Below, one piece after another: positions 1-6,508 of a DNA stretch of 6,509 bases. A model generated the notes under the pieces. It saw only the letters and a program-made list of their open reading frames with translations. It made no database searches and had not been told where the DNA came from. Made by a program: the position numbers and the translations under genes. Within the stretch, counting starts at the first letter, position 1. Every line of letters starts with the position of its first letter. The DNA comes from DHVE2 group archaeon. Its GTDB lineage: Archaea > Thermoplasmatota > Thermoplasmata > Thermoplasmatales > Aciduliprofundaceae. Where the stretch lies: assembly GCA_015520985.1 (NCBI GenBank), contig WAOY01000121.1:1-6509 (forward strand), read 5' to 3'.

Positions 1-710
1 CCGTAGAGGTTCGCCATCCACTTGCTCGTGATCACCTCCTTGTCCATGACTATGGTGCCATCCACTATGTGCGCCACAGCAAGGCCTCCTGCGGCCTCGG
101 CCGTCTCACTGCTCTGCGAAGATCTCTTCTGGGAGACGAGAATCGCTGTCTGGTTCCACTTCTTCAGGAAGTTGAACAGTTGCCTCACGATCTGCCTAGC
201 CAGGACCTCGCGGTGCTCGTAGAGGCCCGTGACCGAATCTATCACAACGTTCTTCGTGTTCTTCTTCCTTATCGCATAGGCTATCGTGTCAAGCAGCGAG
301 GTCATGTTCTCCCTGAGCTCCGCGTCCTGGGAGGCGTCCACCACTATGATGTTCCTCTCCACCCTCTCGAAATCTAAGCCAAGAACCTGCGCCCTCTGCT
401 TCAACGCCGCGTAGAGGAAATTCGCGGGAGATTCGACGGTCACGAACAGCACGGGGTAATTGCGCGATGCCTGGTGCACCGCGAACTGCTCCGCGAGCAG
501 AGATTTCCCCGTGTCGGGCACGCCCGTGACGTTGATCACAGCGAGATGGGGAATTCCCCCCAGGGGTTTCTTCACAAATTTATCGCTCCTTTCATCGTAC
601 TCCACGGTGTAGAACATCTCGTCTAACTTCGTGCCGGTGGGTATGCCGAATATCTTCGGCGCTCGATCCTCCAGTTCTCCGAGTTCGTACACATATTCTT
701 CGTGCTTCAT
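1..710 (-). CDS. KaiC-domain RecA-superfamily ATPase, C-terminus cut off by window edge
   Basis: I translated this frame by hand: it is open from the ATG at 710-708 to base 1, giving 236 complete codons with no stop. The product is a single-domain RecA-fold ATPase of the archaeal KaiC-like type. Visible landmarks are the Walker A GVPDTGKS at residues 63-70, the TVESP segment with a candidate catalytic glutamate at residue 93, the Walker B VVIDS ending near residue 159, LVSQKR at 191-196 and AHIVDGTIVM at 213-222. The N-terminal GIPTGTKLDEMF and the LGGIP before the P-loop resemble the thermophile KaiC family around AF_0795 (from memory, unsearched). Members are about 260 residues, so some 20-30 residues probably lie outside. 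The ATG is favoured because a TATA element sits about 26 nt upstream; an in-frame TTG five codons earlier is less likely. The cellular role is unknown: such proteins are single-KaiC-domain ATPases, not shown to be clock components, and only one acidic residue stands where cyanobacterial KaiC has a Glu pair. Confidence 0.9.
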   Translation of the reverse strand, partial: MKHEEYVYELGELEDRAPKIFGIPTGTKLDEMFYTVEYDERSDKFVKKPLGGIPHLAVINVTGVPDTGKSLLAEQFAVHQASRNYPVLFVTVESPANFLYAALKQRAQVLGLDFERVERNIIVVDASQDAELRENMTSLLDTIAYAIRKKNTKNVVIDSVTGLYEHREVLARQIVRQLFNFLKKWNQTAILVSQKRSSQSSETAEAAGGLAVAHIVDGTIVMDKEVITSKWMANLY

Positions 711-732
711 ATTTTGAATCAGCAATTACTTC

Positions 733-748
733 TATATAAACATTTCGG
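733..748 (-). promoter_or_regulatory. BRE/TATA promoter of the KaiC-like gene
   Basis: On the minus strand the gap between the transglutaminase stop and the KaiC ATG carries CCGAAATG followed by TTTATATA (740-733), a good archaeal BRE plus TATA pair. The TATA centre is about 26 nt from the A of the ATG at 710, which places the expected transcription start at or next to the start codon. No Shine-Dalgarno is present in the intervening sequence, consistent with a leaderless mRNA. Assignment is by pattern and spacing only. The KaiC gene could also receive read-through from the upstream leuD-transglutaminase transcript, as no T-run terminator is obvious in this gap. Confidence 0.7.
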
Positions 749-761
749 TAAAGTGCAGGGG

Positions 762-2057
762 CTAAATCCTCCTGAACTCCTTCAGGTAAAGTTTCCAGGA
801 GAATGCGTCGTAGTAAATATTTCCCCTCCCATTTTCCACCTCTCCAACCTGGTTATCCACCGGGTCGGAGCGATAGAAATTCTTTTTCGGCTTGAACTCC
901 CCGAGGAGGTCGTCGTTGGCTATCATCCTGAACGCATCGAGATTTCCGAAGTAAAACTCATTCTCCACCGACGTGTGCCTCCTCGCGTTCCCGAAGGAGG
1001 CGTCCACGGGGTACCAAGAGGAATTCACATAGACCTGCGCCCAGTCGTGCGGGCCCACATAGTGCGGTGTGACGAACCACCCGCTCTGCCACTTCGCGGG
1101 AATCCCAACTGCCCGACATAGAGCGATGAAGAGAATCGCGTGGAATCCGCAATCGCCCTTGAGGTTAACGGCCGCATACTCCGCGATGTCCTCGTATGTT
1201 CCATAATTCCGGACGTAGAAGTAGCGCATGTGCGTGGTCACCCAGCTGTATATCCTTCTCGCCTTCTCGAAGTCATCATCCGCATCGCCCACTATGCTCT
1301 CCGCCAGGTTCTTTATAAAGGGACTCAGCACAATATGCGGCCTCTTCTCCTTCAGATGCGATTCTTCGATGCGCCCTTCTACCCCGCCGGATACCTCGGA
1401 TATGTCGTAGGAGAATTCGAGGCGTATTTCCCTCTGGTCCGTTTCAAAGTACGCTGTTCTCTGGGGTGCGTCGCTAATATAATCAATTCCAAGAGAGGAG
1501 TCGAGGATACGAACATTCTCCACCTGGTACCCCTCCCGGGGCACGGGGAGCCAGACGCGGTACGGCCCGGGCACCTTCTTCCTTATACTCACCCTTATCC
1601 CCGCGGTTACGCGGTATTTCCTCAGTTCCCCAGAGCTAATCCGAATTATCGTGCTGAGAATGAGATCCTGAATCCTCGCCCTCCTTGCACTGGGTTTGCG
1701 CCTCTTTCCGAGGCGGGGATTGGCGAAAACGAGGTTATCCAGGAACCTGGAGAAGTAGCGCTCCCTGCCATCAATCATAATTCTATCCACATAACCCTCC
1801 GAGATCCACCTGTCCAGTTCATCTTCCCTGAAATTCGCGATGTTCCTGGCAAGGATTTCTATGGCTCTTTCCCTAGGTATGGGATAATCAATGCGCAGGC
1901 GCCTGAGAATTTCGAGTTCGTACTCCAGCCTCTTCCTGAGGTCATCGGGTATGTCTTCGCGGAGATGCTGCCTTATCCTCCTCGCCGCCAGGGTGAAATC
2001 GCCCCGTATCTTGGCGTGGAGCACATCCTCCGGCAGGGGCACGAGGAGGAAGTTCAT
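762..2057 (-). CDS. Cytoplasmic transglutaminase-fold protein with helical N-terminal domain
   Basis: The 431-residue product has a transglutaminase/protease-like core (PF01841 type). The expected triad is visible: Cys303 in GDCGFHA, His337 in PHDWAQVYV and Asp352 in YPVDASFG. Residues 1-115 form a charged, probably helical domain (GDF..A.R.I..HL, then LRKRLEYELEILRRL and a DELDRWISEGYVD segment ending in RYFSRFLDNLVF), also seen in some bacterial transglutaminase-like proteins (from memory). Residues 140-225 look like a beta-rich linker domain. There is no signal peptide or membrane segment, so it should act in the cytoplasm, unlike many archaeal transglutaminase-fold proteins. With an intact Cys-His-Asp triad it could hydrolyse or transfer amide bonds; the substrate is unknown. 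Its start codon overlaps the leuD stop as ATGA and follows an AAGGAGAT site, which fixes the start and implies translational coupling. It is not a recognised leucine-pathway enzyme. Confidence 0.9.
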   Translation of the reverse strand: MNFLLVPLPEDVLHAKIRGDFTLAARRIRQHLREDIPDDLRKRLEYELEILRRLRIDYPIPRERAIEILARNIANFREDELDRWISEGYVDRIMIDGRERYFSRFLDNLVFANPRLGKRRKPSARRARIQDLILSTIIRISSGELRKYRVTAGIRVSIRKKVPGPYRVWLPVPREGYQVENVRILDSSLGIDYISDAPQRTAYFETDQREIRLEFSYDISEVSGGVEGRIEESHLKEKRPHIVLSPFIKNLAESIVGDADDDFEKARRIYSWVTTHMRYFYVRNYGTYEDIAEYAAVNLKGDCGFHAILFIALCRAVGIPAKWQSGWFVTPHYVGPHDWAQVYVNSSWYPVDASFGNARRHTSVENEFYFGNLDAFRMIANDDLLGEFKPKKNFYRSDPVDNQVGEVENGRGNIYYDAFSWKLYLKEFRRI

Positions 2058-2578
2058 GCTATCTCCTTGGCCAGGTTCATCAAGCCTCCGTGCTGATAGA
2101 TATCCAGGGCCACACGGGACATGGGCTTGCCCTTAGCAATGAGTTTCCCATCGCGCAGGATTTCACCCGTCTCCAGGTTCACCTCAATCACGTCGCCCGT
2201 CTTGAGGTCTGTGTCGAATATACCCGGAGCTTCAATTAATGGGAGTCCGGAGTTTATGACGTTCCTCTTGTATATCGCCCCGAAGCTCTCGCCGATTATC
2301 AGGGAAATGCCCAGCGAGATGAAGCAGTCCACCGCCTGCTGCCTCGACGAGCCTGAGCCGAAATTGCGGCCCACGACAAGTATGTCCCCGGGCTTCGCCT
2401 TCTGGGGGAAGTCCTCCCAGCCGGGGAGGTTGGAAAAGGCGTACTTCCCCATCTCCTTGAGGTCGGTGATGTACAGGTACCTGTTGTGGAAAATCATGTC
2501 AGTGTCGATATTGTCTATCCTCCTGCCTTCGGCATCGCGGACCATCCACACTCTGCCCTTCAGCACGGTCGGCTTCAT
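2054..2578 (-). CDS. leuD: LeuD-type aconitase-family dehydratase small subunit
   Basis: The 174-residue protein is a swivel-domain small subunit of the aconitase superfamily, most likely of 3-isopropylmalate dehydratase (leucine biosynthesis; isomerises 2- to 3-isopropylmalate with a LeuC large subunit carrying the Fe-S cluster). Evidence is DNIDTDMI at 22-29, GRNFGSGSSRQQA at 70-82 (the conserved GxGSSR phosphate/carboxylate-binding turn), YKRNVINSGLP at 103-113, and a length normal for archaeal LeuD. The substrate-specificity loop reads YLYI at 34-37. Homoaconitase small subunits are recalled to carry an Arg in this loop (YLRT), so this favours isopropylmalate or another hydrophobic substrate, but the exact substrate is inferred. 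No leuC partner lies in the window. It is the first gene of the minus-strand unit and overlaps the next gene by 4 nt. The ATG is supported by a TATA element about 26 nt upstream. Confidence 0.88.
   Translation of the reverse strand: MKPTVLKGRVWMVRDAEGRRIDNIDTDMIFHNRYLYITDLKEMGKYAFSNLPGWEDFPQKAKPGDILVVGRNFGSGSSRQQAVDCFISLGISLIIGESFGAIYKRNVINSGLPLIEAPGIFDTDLKTGDVIEVNLETGEILRDGKLIAKGKPMSRVALDIYQHGGLMNLAKEIA
2061..2068 (-). promoter_or_regulatory. Shine-Dalgarno of the transglutaminase-fold gene
   Basis: AAGGAGAT on the minus strand lies inside the last codons of leuD, 3 nt before the ATG at 2057-2055 (6 nt from its AGGAG core). It matches the archaeal anti-SD ATCACCTCCT well and supports the 4-nt overlapping start. 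It contrasts with leuD and the KaiC gene, which lack such a site. Confidence 0.75.
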
Positions 2579-2596
2579 GTGTTGGCATATTGCGTC

Positions 2597-2612
2597 TATT
2601 TAATTAAACCTT
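2597..2612 (-). promoter_or_regulatory. TATA promoter of leuD
   Basis: The minus strand reads GAAGG then TTTAATTAAATA; the TTTAATTA core (2608-2601) is centred about 26 nt from the A of the leuD ATG at 2578. This predicts transcription starting at the start codon, and no Shine-Dalgarno is present between them. The core is part of a perfect 10-bp palindrome, TTTAATTAAA at 2599-2608. Pattern and spacing only. Confidence 0.6.
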
Positions 2613-2633
2613 CCCATCGCCACCGCGATATAT

Positions 2634-2647
2634 GAAAGGTTAAATAT
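2634..2647 (+). promoter_or_regulatory. BRE/TATA promoter of the S8 protease gene
   Basis: GAAAGG (2634-2639) followed by TTAAATAT (2640-2647) fits an archaeal BRE plus TATA pair. Using the usual spacing of about 26 nt, transcription would start near 2670, leaving a leader of about 20 nt that contains the Shine-Dalgarno site. A second AT-rich element, GATATATG at 2627-2634, could be an alternative TATA with a leader of about 33 nt. Confidence 0.55.
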
Positions 2648-2675
2648 GCGTTGAACTTTATCTTCCCAGCTTAAT

Positions 2676-2682
2676 GGGGTGA
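2676..2682 (+). promoter_or_regulatory. Shine-Dalgarno of the S8 protease gene
   Basis: GGGGTGA ends 7 nt before the ATG at 2690 and its GGTGA core pairs with the archaeal 16S 3' end (ATCACCTCCT). It selects the 2690 ATG; this start also gives a lysine pair directly followed by a hydrophobic signal-peptide core. Confidence 0.7.
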
Positions 2683-2689
2683 CCTGATA

Positions 2690-2773
2690 ATGGGCGTGAA
2701 CGTGAAGAAGGTGGTGATAGTGGAGCTGCTTGCCTTACTGGTAGCAAGTGGCCTCGGAGCGATTTTCCAGGGA
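2690..2773 (+). other. Signal peptide coding segment of the protease
   Basis: Residues 1-28 begin MGVNVKK and run into a hydrophobic core, VVIVELLALLVASGLGAIF, before QGG. This is the layout of a Sec signal sequence. A glutamate at residue 12 inside the core is slightly unusual. No lipobox cysteine is present, so lipid anchoring is unlikely. The cleavage site is not certain. Confidence 0.7.
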
Positions 2774-5700
2774 GGCAACGTTGCTCATGATGACATGAAG
2801 TACGTGGTGATCTACGGTACTCCTCCAAAGAACGCAGAAATAGTGGTGAAGTACACGGACCACTCCTACCTCTGCAGGGTACCGGAGAGCATGCTCTCTT
2901 ACCTGAGGAGCACCGGAGTGGGATACGTGGTGGTGAAAGGCCTGGACACCATATCACTCAACTACGGAACGATAAAAATCAGCGAGAAAATCGGAATCCC
3001 GGATGGATGGAGAATCGACTCCTACCCCGGTGAATACGGGTACTACATAGTGAAATTCATAGGACCGATAAAAACCTCCTGGCTAAAAGACCTAGCCAGA
3101 TACGGTAGGATATACGATTACATCCCATACTACGCGTACCTGGTGAAACTAAGGAACGATGACGTTCAAAGGGTGAAATCACTCGATTACGTATCCTGGG
3201 TAGGCCTTTACCAGCCAGCGTACAAGCTGGAAAACGCCAGCATGATGGATGGAAAGGGCCTCAAACCGTTCATCGTGACGGTTTACGATTCAAAGCAGAT
3301 TTACGACGTTGCAGACAGGATAAGGAACATGGGGGCCAAGTGGGTGAAGGTTCCCGAATTCTCGAGACGCCCAGTGGAAATAAGGGTGCTCATGGACTAC
3401 TCTCTCCTGCGCAACGTCGCCATGATTCCCGAAGTAAAGTACGTGCAGGAGATGCCAAAGATAACGCTTTACAACAACATCGCTTCCAGGATAGTGCGCT
3501 CCTACGACGCCTGGGAGAGCACGAGGAACAGAATAGGAATTGACCTGAAGGGAGATGGAGAGATAGTCGGTGTGGCGGATAGCGGACTGGACAGGCTGTC
3601 AAGCACCGACGATTCAAACATCCTTGATGACTTCAAGGGCAAAATCGTGAACTACCACTACTATGCGGATCCAAGCGGAAACCTGTTATGCCTGATATAC
3701 GGTGCTCAGGACTCCAAGGGAGACGGCCTTGGCCATGGAACGCATGTGGCGGGAAGCATCCTGGGCAACGGGGCCCTATCAGAGGAGTATCAGGGATACC
3801 CAACAAACGATGACAATTACGACCATGCCATTGCGGGCATGGCACCCAACGCGAAGATCGTGGTGCAGGAGATCTTCACAGACAACGGTATGGCCTGCGG
3901 ACTGATGAACTCGGACCTCACCACGATACTTATGGATGCTTACAACGACGGCGCGAGGATACACAGTAACTCCTGGGGAGGTCAGAGCGATACATACGAC
4001 CAGCAAGCTGCGGATGCTGACAACGTGACATGGCAGCACAAGGATTACATCGTGCTCTTCGCGGCCGGGAACTCCGGGCCAAACGCGCAGACTCTTGGCT
4101 CTCCCGCGACGGCGAAGAACGTCATAACCGTCGGAGCGAGCGAGAACTACCGTCCCGATTTCGGCGATAACGCCGACAATGTGAATGAGATGGCCGACTT
4201 CTCCTCCCGCGGTCCCGTGGACGATGGGCGCATCAAGCCGGACGTGGCCGCACCTGGAACCTGGATACTCTCAACGAGATCCTCGGTAATGCAGAAAGAT
4301 ATATCCTGGGGACACTGGCCCTGGGATGCGAATGGCGACGGGATAGACGACTACTGCTTCATGGGCGGCACTTCCATGGCAACGCCGGTCACCGCGGGCA
4401 CCGTGACTCTCATCAGGCAGTTCTACCGCGTGCATGAGGGGATCACCCCATCATCTGCGCTGGTGAAGGCCACGCTCATAAACGGCGCAGTCGACATGGG
4501 CTACGGCTACCCGTCCAACGACCAGGGATGGGGCAGGATAGACATAAAACACACGCTGTTCCCCGACCCACCTGTCACGTGGAAGTACTGGGACGAGGGC
4601 ACCGGACTCAACACGGGTGAGACGTGGACGCAGAGCATAAACGTGGTGGACTCTTCAACCCCGCTGAAAATATCTCTCGTCTGGACCGATTACCCAGCAA
4701 GTGCCAACGCGAACCCAGCGCTGGTGAACGACCTGAACCTCAAGGTAATAGACCCCGATGGAAACGAGTACCACGGGAATGTGTTCACGGATTCGTGGTC
4801 CACGCAGAACCCCAGCTCCTGGGACGATCTGAACAACGTGGAGAACGTGTTCATAGAGAATCCCGCCACGGGAACGTGGACAATCGAGGTTGATGCTTCC
4901 AATGTGCCCAATGGACCGCAGCCATTCGCAGTGGTGGCACGTGGAGGTCTCGGACCGCAGTTCGACAACTTCGTAGCCCTGACCTCCCAGGACAACTGGA
5001 TGCAGGTGGTCAAGCCGGGAAACTCTGTGAGTTTCAGCATCAACGTGTACAACTACGGGACTTCCGCGGACACCGTGTCCCTCTCCGCAGACTCAATCAA
5101 CGGTCTCTCCGTCTCCTTCTCCTCCAGCAGCGTGAGCCTGGCAAGCAGCGCTTCACAGAGCGTTACTGTTACCGTTAGCGCTGATTCAAGCGCATCTGAC
5201 GGTTCCTACGACCTGAATGTCCATGCAACTTCCCAGGGAGACACGGGTATCCAGGACACGATAACATTCAAGATAGTGGTGAGGAGCCAGGACGTGCCAA
5301 GTCCCGTGGACTTCTCCTCTGAAACGGGAGGGCAATCCTCCATGGACTACTACGTTAAGGACGGAACGCTTTACATCGCGTACCTCTCCGGCGAGGATGG
5401 AGGAAAGGCGGTGTACATCAGGTACAGCAGCGATGGAGTGAACTGGCAGAAGGAGAGGGTGAGTACCGGCACGGGCTGCGCCTCTCCGGACATCTGGGTG
5501 GACGGGAACAACAACATAATAGTGACGTGGATAGAGGGCACCGATGTGAAAATGCGCTACAAATCGTCCGGCGGTTGGAGCAGCGAGATCACACTCGGTT
5601 CGGCGACAGATTCCAATTACCCCCGGGTGGACGAGCCAACCATAGCCCAGGATGGCGATGGATACATCTGGATATTCTACAAGGACCTCGCCGTGAGCAA

Positions 5701-6508
5701 CAACAAGGGATACTGGCAGATTAAATACGTGAAGAGCAGCAACCCAAACGATCCATCAGGATTCTCCTCCCCGGCAGCGGCGCCATTCACATCGGCCAAC
5801 ATGTCCAATTACATAACCGACGCGTTCACCGCGAGCAACGGGGACATGTGGGTTGCATACTACCAGAGAAACCCCGATGCGTCCCCGGGATACAGGAAGA
5901 TTGAGTACGCGGTGTACGACGGCTCATCGTGGAGCAACGGGAGCGTCGAAGCGAATTCCCAAGGGGACAACTACTACCCGAAGATATTCGAAGATTCCTC
6001 GGGAAGGATATGGTTCTCCTGGTACAGCACCCGTGGCGGCTCAGGGTTCCAGATATACATGGCCTATTACTCCTCCGGCTCTTGGTCCTCAACGCGCGGC
6101 CCCGTGGGAACCTCAACACCGTACGCACCGTGGAGCACCATGTTCCAGATGAACGACGGGCGTCTCGGAATTGCGTACATCGAATACAGTAATCCTTACG
6201 GCGCTGGAAACGTAATTCTCGCATACAGCACGGATGACTTCTCCACGTACACCAAGGAGACCATAACGGCGGATGCCCTCGGCAAATCGCAGGTGATCGC
6301 GGTGCACATGCCCGACAAGTTGTGGGTCATATACTCCTCCACCACCCTCAAAGGAGGTGAGTGGAGTGGCCTCGGTGAGATGACCGCTAACAACGACGCC
6401 GACCTTTACATAGTGAGCATAGACGACACCGCGGTGCCGGAACTCAACCCAATGCTGGCGATAGCCCTCCTGGCTATGGTCTTCGCATTTTTGTGGAGAA
6501 GGAGGTAA
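2690..6508 (+). CDS. Exported, surface-anchored subtilisin-family (S8) protease with beta-propeller
   Basis: This 1272-residue protein is a modular serine endopeptidase that should act outside the membrane. Domains in order: signal peptide (residues 1-28, KK then a hydrophobic stretch); long propeptide (about 30-265); S8 catalytic domain (about 285-605) with Asp297 in VADSG, His349 in GHGTHVAG, oxyanion Asn461 in AAGNSGPNA and Ser562 in GGTSMATP; a KP-43-like jelly roll (about 628-755, with SLVWTDYPAS, NDLNLKV, NNVENVFIENP and GTWTIEV); an Ig-like NEW3/CARDB-style domain (about 760-865, Ser/Thr-rich); a predicted beta-propeller (about 885-1246); and a VPELNP-hydrophobic-RRR tail (1249-1272). 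All catalytic residues are present and the frame is unbroken, so it should be active after propeptide removal. It is divergent from leuD with its own promoter. A role in extracellular peptide supply is inferred, not shown. The window ends one base after the TAA. Confidence 0.95.
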   Translation: MGVNVKKVVIVELLALLVASGLGAIFQGGNVAHDDMKYVVIYGTPPKNAEIVVKYTDHSYLCRVPESMLSYLRSTGVGYVVVKGLDTISLNYGTIKISEKIGIPDGWRIDSYPGEYGYYIVKFIGPIKTSWLKDLARYGRIYDYIPYYAYLVKLRNDDVQRVKSLDYVSWVGLYQPAYKLENASMMDGKGLKPFIVTVYDSKQIYDVADRIRNMGAKWVKVPEFSRRPVEIRVLMDYSLLRNVAMIPEVKYVQEMPKITLYNNIASRIVRSYDAWESTRNRIGIDLKGDGEIVGVADSGLDRLSSTDDSNILDDFKGKIVNYHYYADPSGNLLCLIYGAQDSKGDGLGHGTHVAGSILGNGALSEEYQGYPTNDDNYDHAIAGMAPNAKIVVQEIFTDNGMACGLMNSDLTTILMDAYNDGARIHSNSWGGQSDTYDQQAADADNVTWQHKDYIVLFAAGNSGPNAQTLGSPATAKNVITVGASENYRPDFGDNADNVNEMADFSSRGPVDDGRIKPDVAAPGTWILSTRSSVMQKDISWGHWPWDANGDGIDDYCFMGGTSMATPVTAGTVTLIRQFYRVHEGITPSSALVKATLINGAVDMGYGYPSNDQGWGRIDIKHTLFPDPPVTWKYWDEGTGLNTGETWTQSINVVDSSTPLKISLVWTDYPASANANPALVNDLNLKVIDPDGNEYHGNVFTDSWSTQNPSSWDDLNNVENVFIENPATGTWTIEVDASNVPNGPQPFAVVARGGLGPQFDNFVALTSQDNWMQVVKPGNSVSFSINVYNYGTSADTVSLSADSINGLSVSFSSSSVSLASSASQSVTVTVSADSSASDGSYDLNVHATSQGDTGIQDTITFKIVVRSQDVPSPVDFSSETGGQSSMDYYVKDGTLYIAYLSGEDGGKAVYIRYSSDGVNWQKERVSTGTGCASPDIWVDGNNNIIVTWIEGTDVKMRYKSSGGWSSEITLGSATDSNYPRVDEPTIAQDGDGYIWIFYKDLAVSNNKGYWQIKYVKSSNPNDPSGFSSPAAAPFTSANMSNYITDAFTASNGDMWVAYYQRNPDASPGYRKIEYAVYDGSSWSNGSVEANSQGDNYYPKIFEDSSGRIWFSWYSTRGGSGFQIYMAYYSSGSWSSTRGPVGTSTPYAPWSTMFQMNDGRLGIAYIEYSNPYGAGNVILAYSTDDFSTYTKETITADALGKSQVIAVHMPDKLWVIYSSTTLKGGEWSGLGEMTANNDADLYIVSIDDTAVPELNPMLAIALLAMVFAFLWRRR
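5342..6427 (+). repeat. Seven-unit beta-propeller repeat region of the protease
   Basis: Residues 885-1246 hold seven diverged copies of a unit: a turn (D/N-x-x-G/N) then a strand such as GTLYIAYLS, NIIVTWIEG, GYIWIFYKD, GDMWVAYYQ, GRIWFSWYS, GRLGIAYIEYS and DKLWVIYSS, followed by a second strand such as VYIRYSSDGVNW or IYMAYYSSGSW. First strands start near residues 889, 937, 986, 1048, 1101, 1154 and 1207, a spacing of 48-62. SSDGVNW at 913-919 is an Asp-box-like turn. This resembles non-catalytic sialidase/BNR propellers; no arginine triad or RIP motif of a true sialidase was seen, so a binding role is inferred. Confidence 0.65.
6434..6505 (+). other. C-terminal sorting/anchor signal (VPxxxP type)
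   Basis: Residues 1249-1272 read VPELNP, then a hydrophobic span to about residue 1269, then RRR at the very end. Motif, transmembrane helix and basic tail is the tripartite layout of archaeosortase substrates, and the first six residues fit the VPXXXP-CTERM letter pattern linked to archaeosortase B. At minimum it is a C-terminal membrane anchor; enzymatic processing is inferred. Confidence 0.65.
6499..6506 (+). promoter_or_regulatory. Possible Shine-Dalgarno for a gene just beyond the window
   Basis: AAGGAGGT covers the last arginine codons and the first base of the TAA stop of the protease gene. It is a near-perfect match to the anti-SD. It could serve a tightly coupled downstream gene, but the AGA-AGG-AGG codons for the basic tail produce it anyway, and the next gene cannot be seen. 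Confidence 0.25.

Noticed and set aside
1140..2096. Long plus-strand open frame (318 codons) opposite the transglutaminase gene, and a second at 702-1121
   Set aside because: Both run antisense to a gene with an intact catalytic triad, their translations show no recognisable domain, and they are expected by-products of codon bias on the other strand.
2627..2650. Imperfect inverted repeat CGCGATAT...AATATGCG in the intergenic region
   Set aside because: The arms differ by an insertion and overlap the proposed TATA elements, so AT-rich promoter composition explains it.
2674..2682. Tiny upstream frame ATG-GGG-TGA just before the protease start
   Set aside because: It overlaps the Shine-Dalgarno itself and has no ribosome site of its own; two codons formed by chance around GGGGTGA are the simpler reading.
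5113..5200. Serine-rich low-complexity stretch in the protease
   Set aside because: It falls on alternating strand-like segments of the Ig-like domain rather than a disordered linker; glycosylation is possible but nothing in the sequence shows it.
6350..6360. AAAGGAGGTGA, a perfect Shine-Dalgarno match inside the protease gene
   Set aside because: It encodes Lys-Gly-Gly-Glu in the protease frame, and no plausible separate gene begins after it within the remaining 150 bases.
5342..6427. True sialidase activity for the propeller region
   Set aside because: Only one Asp-box-like turn is clear, and neither an RIP motif nor an arginine triad could be identified.
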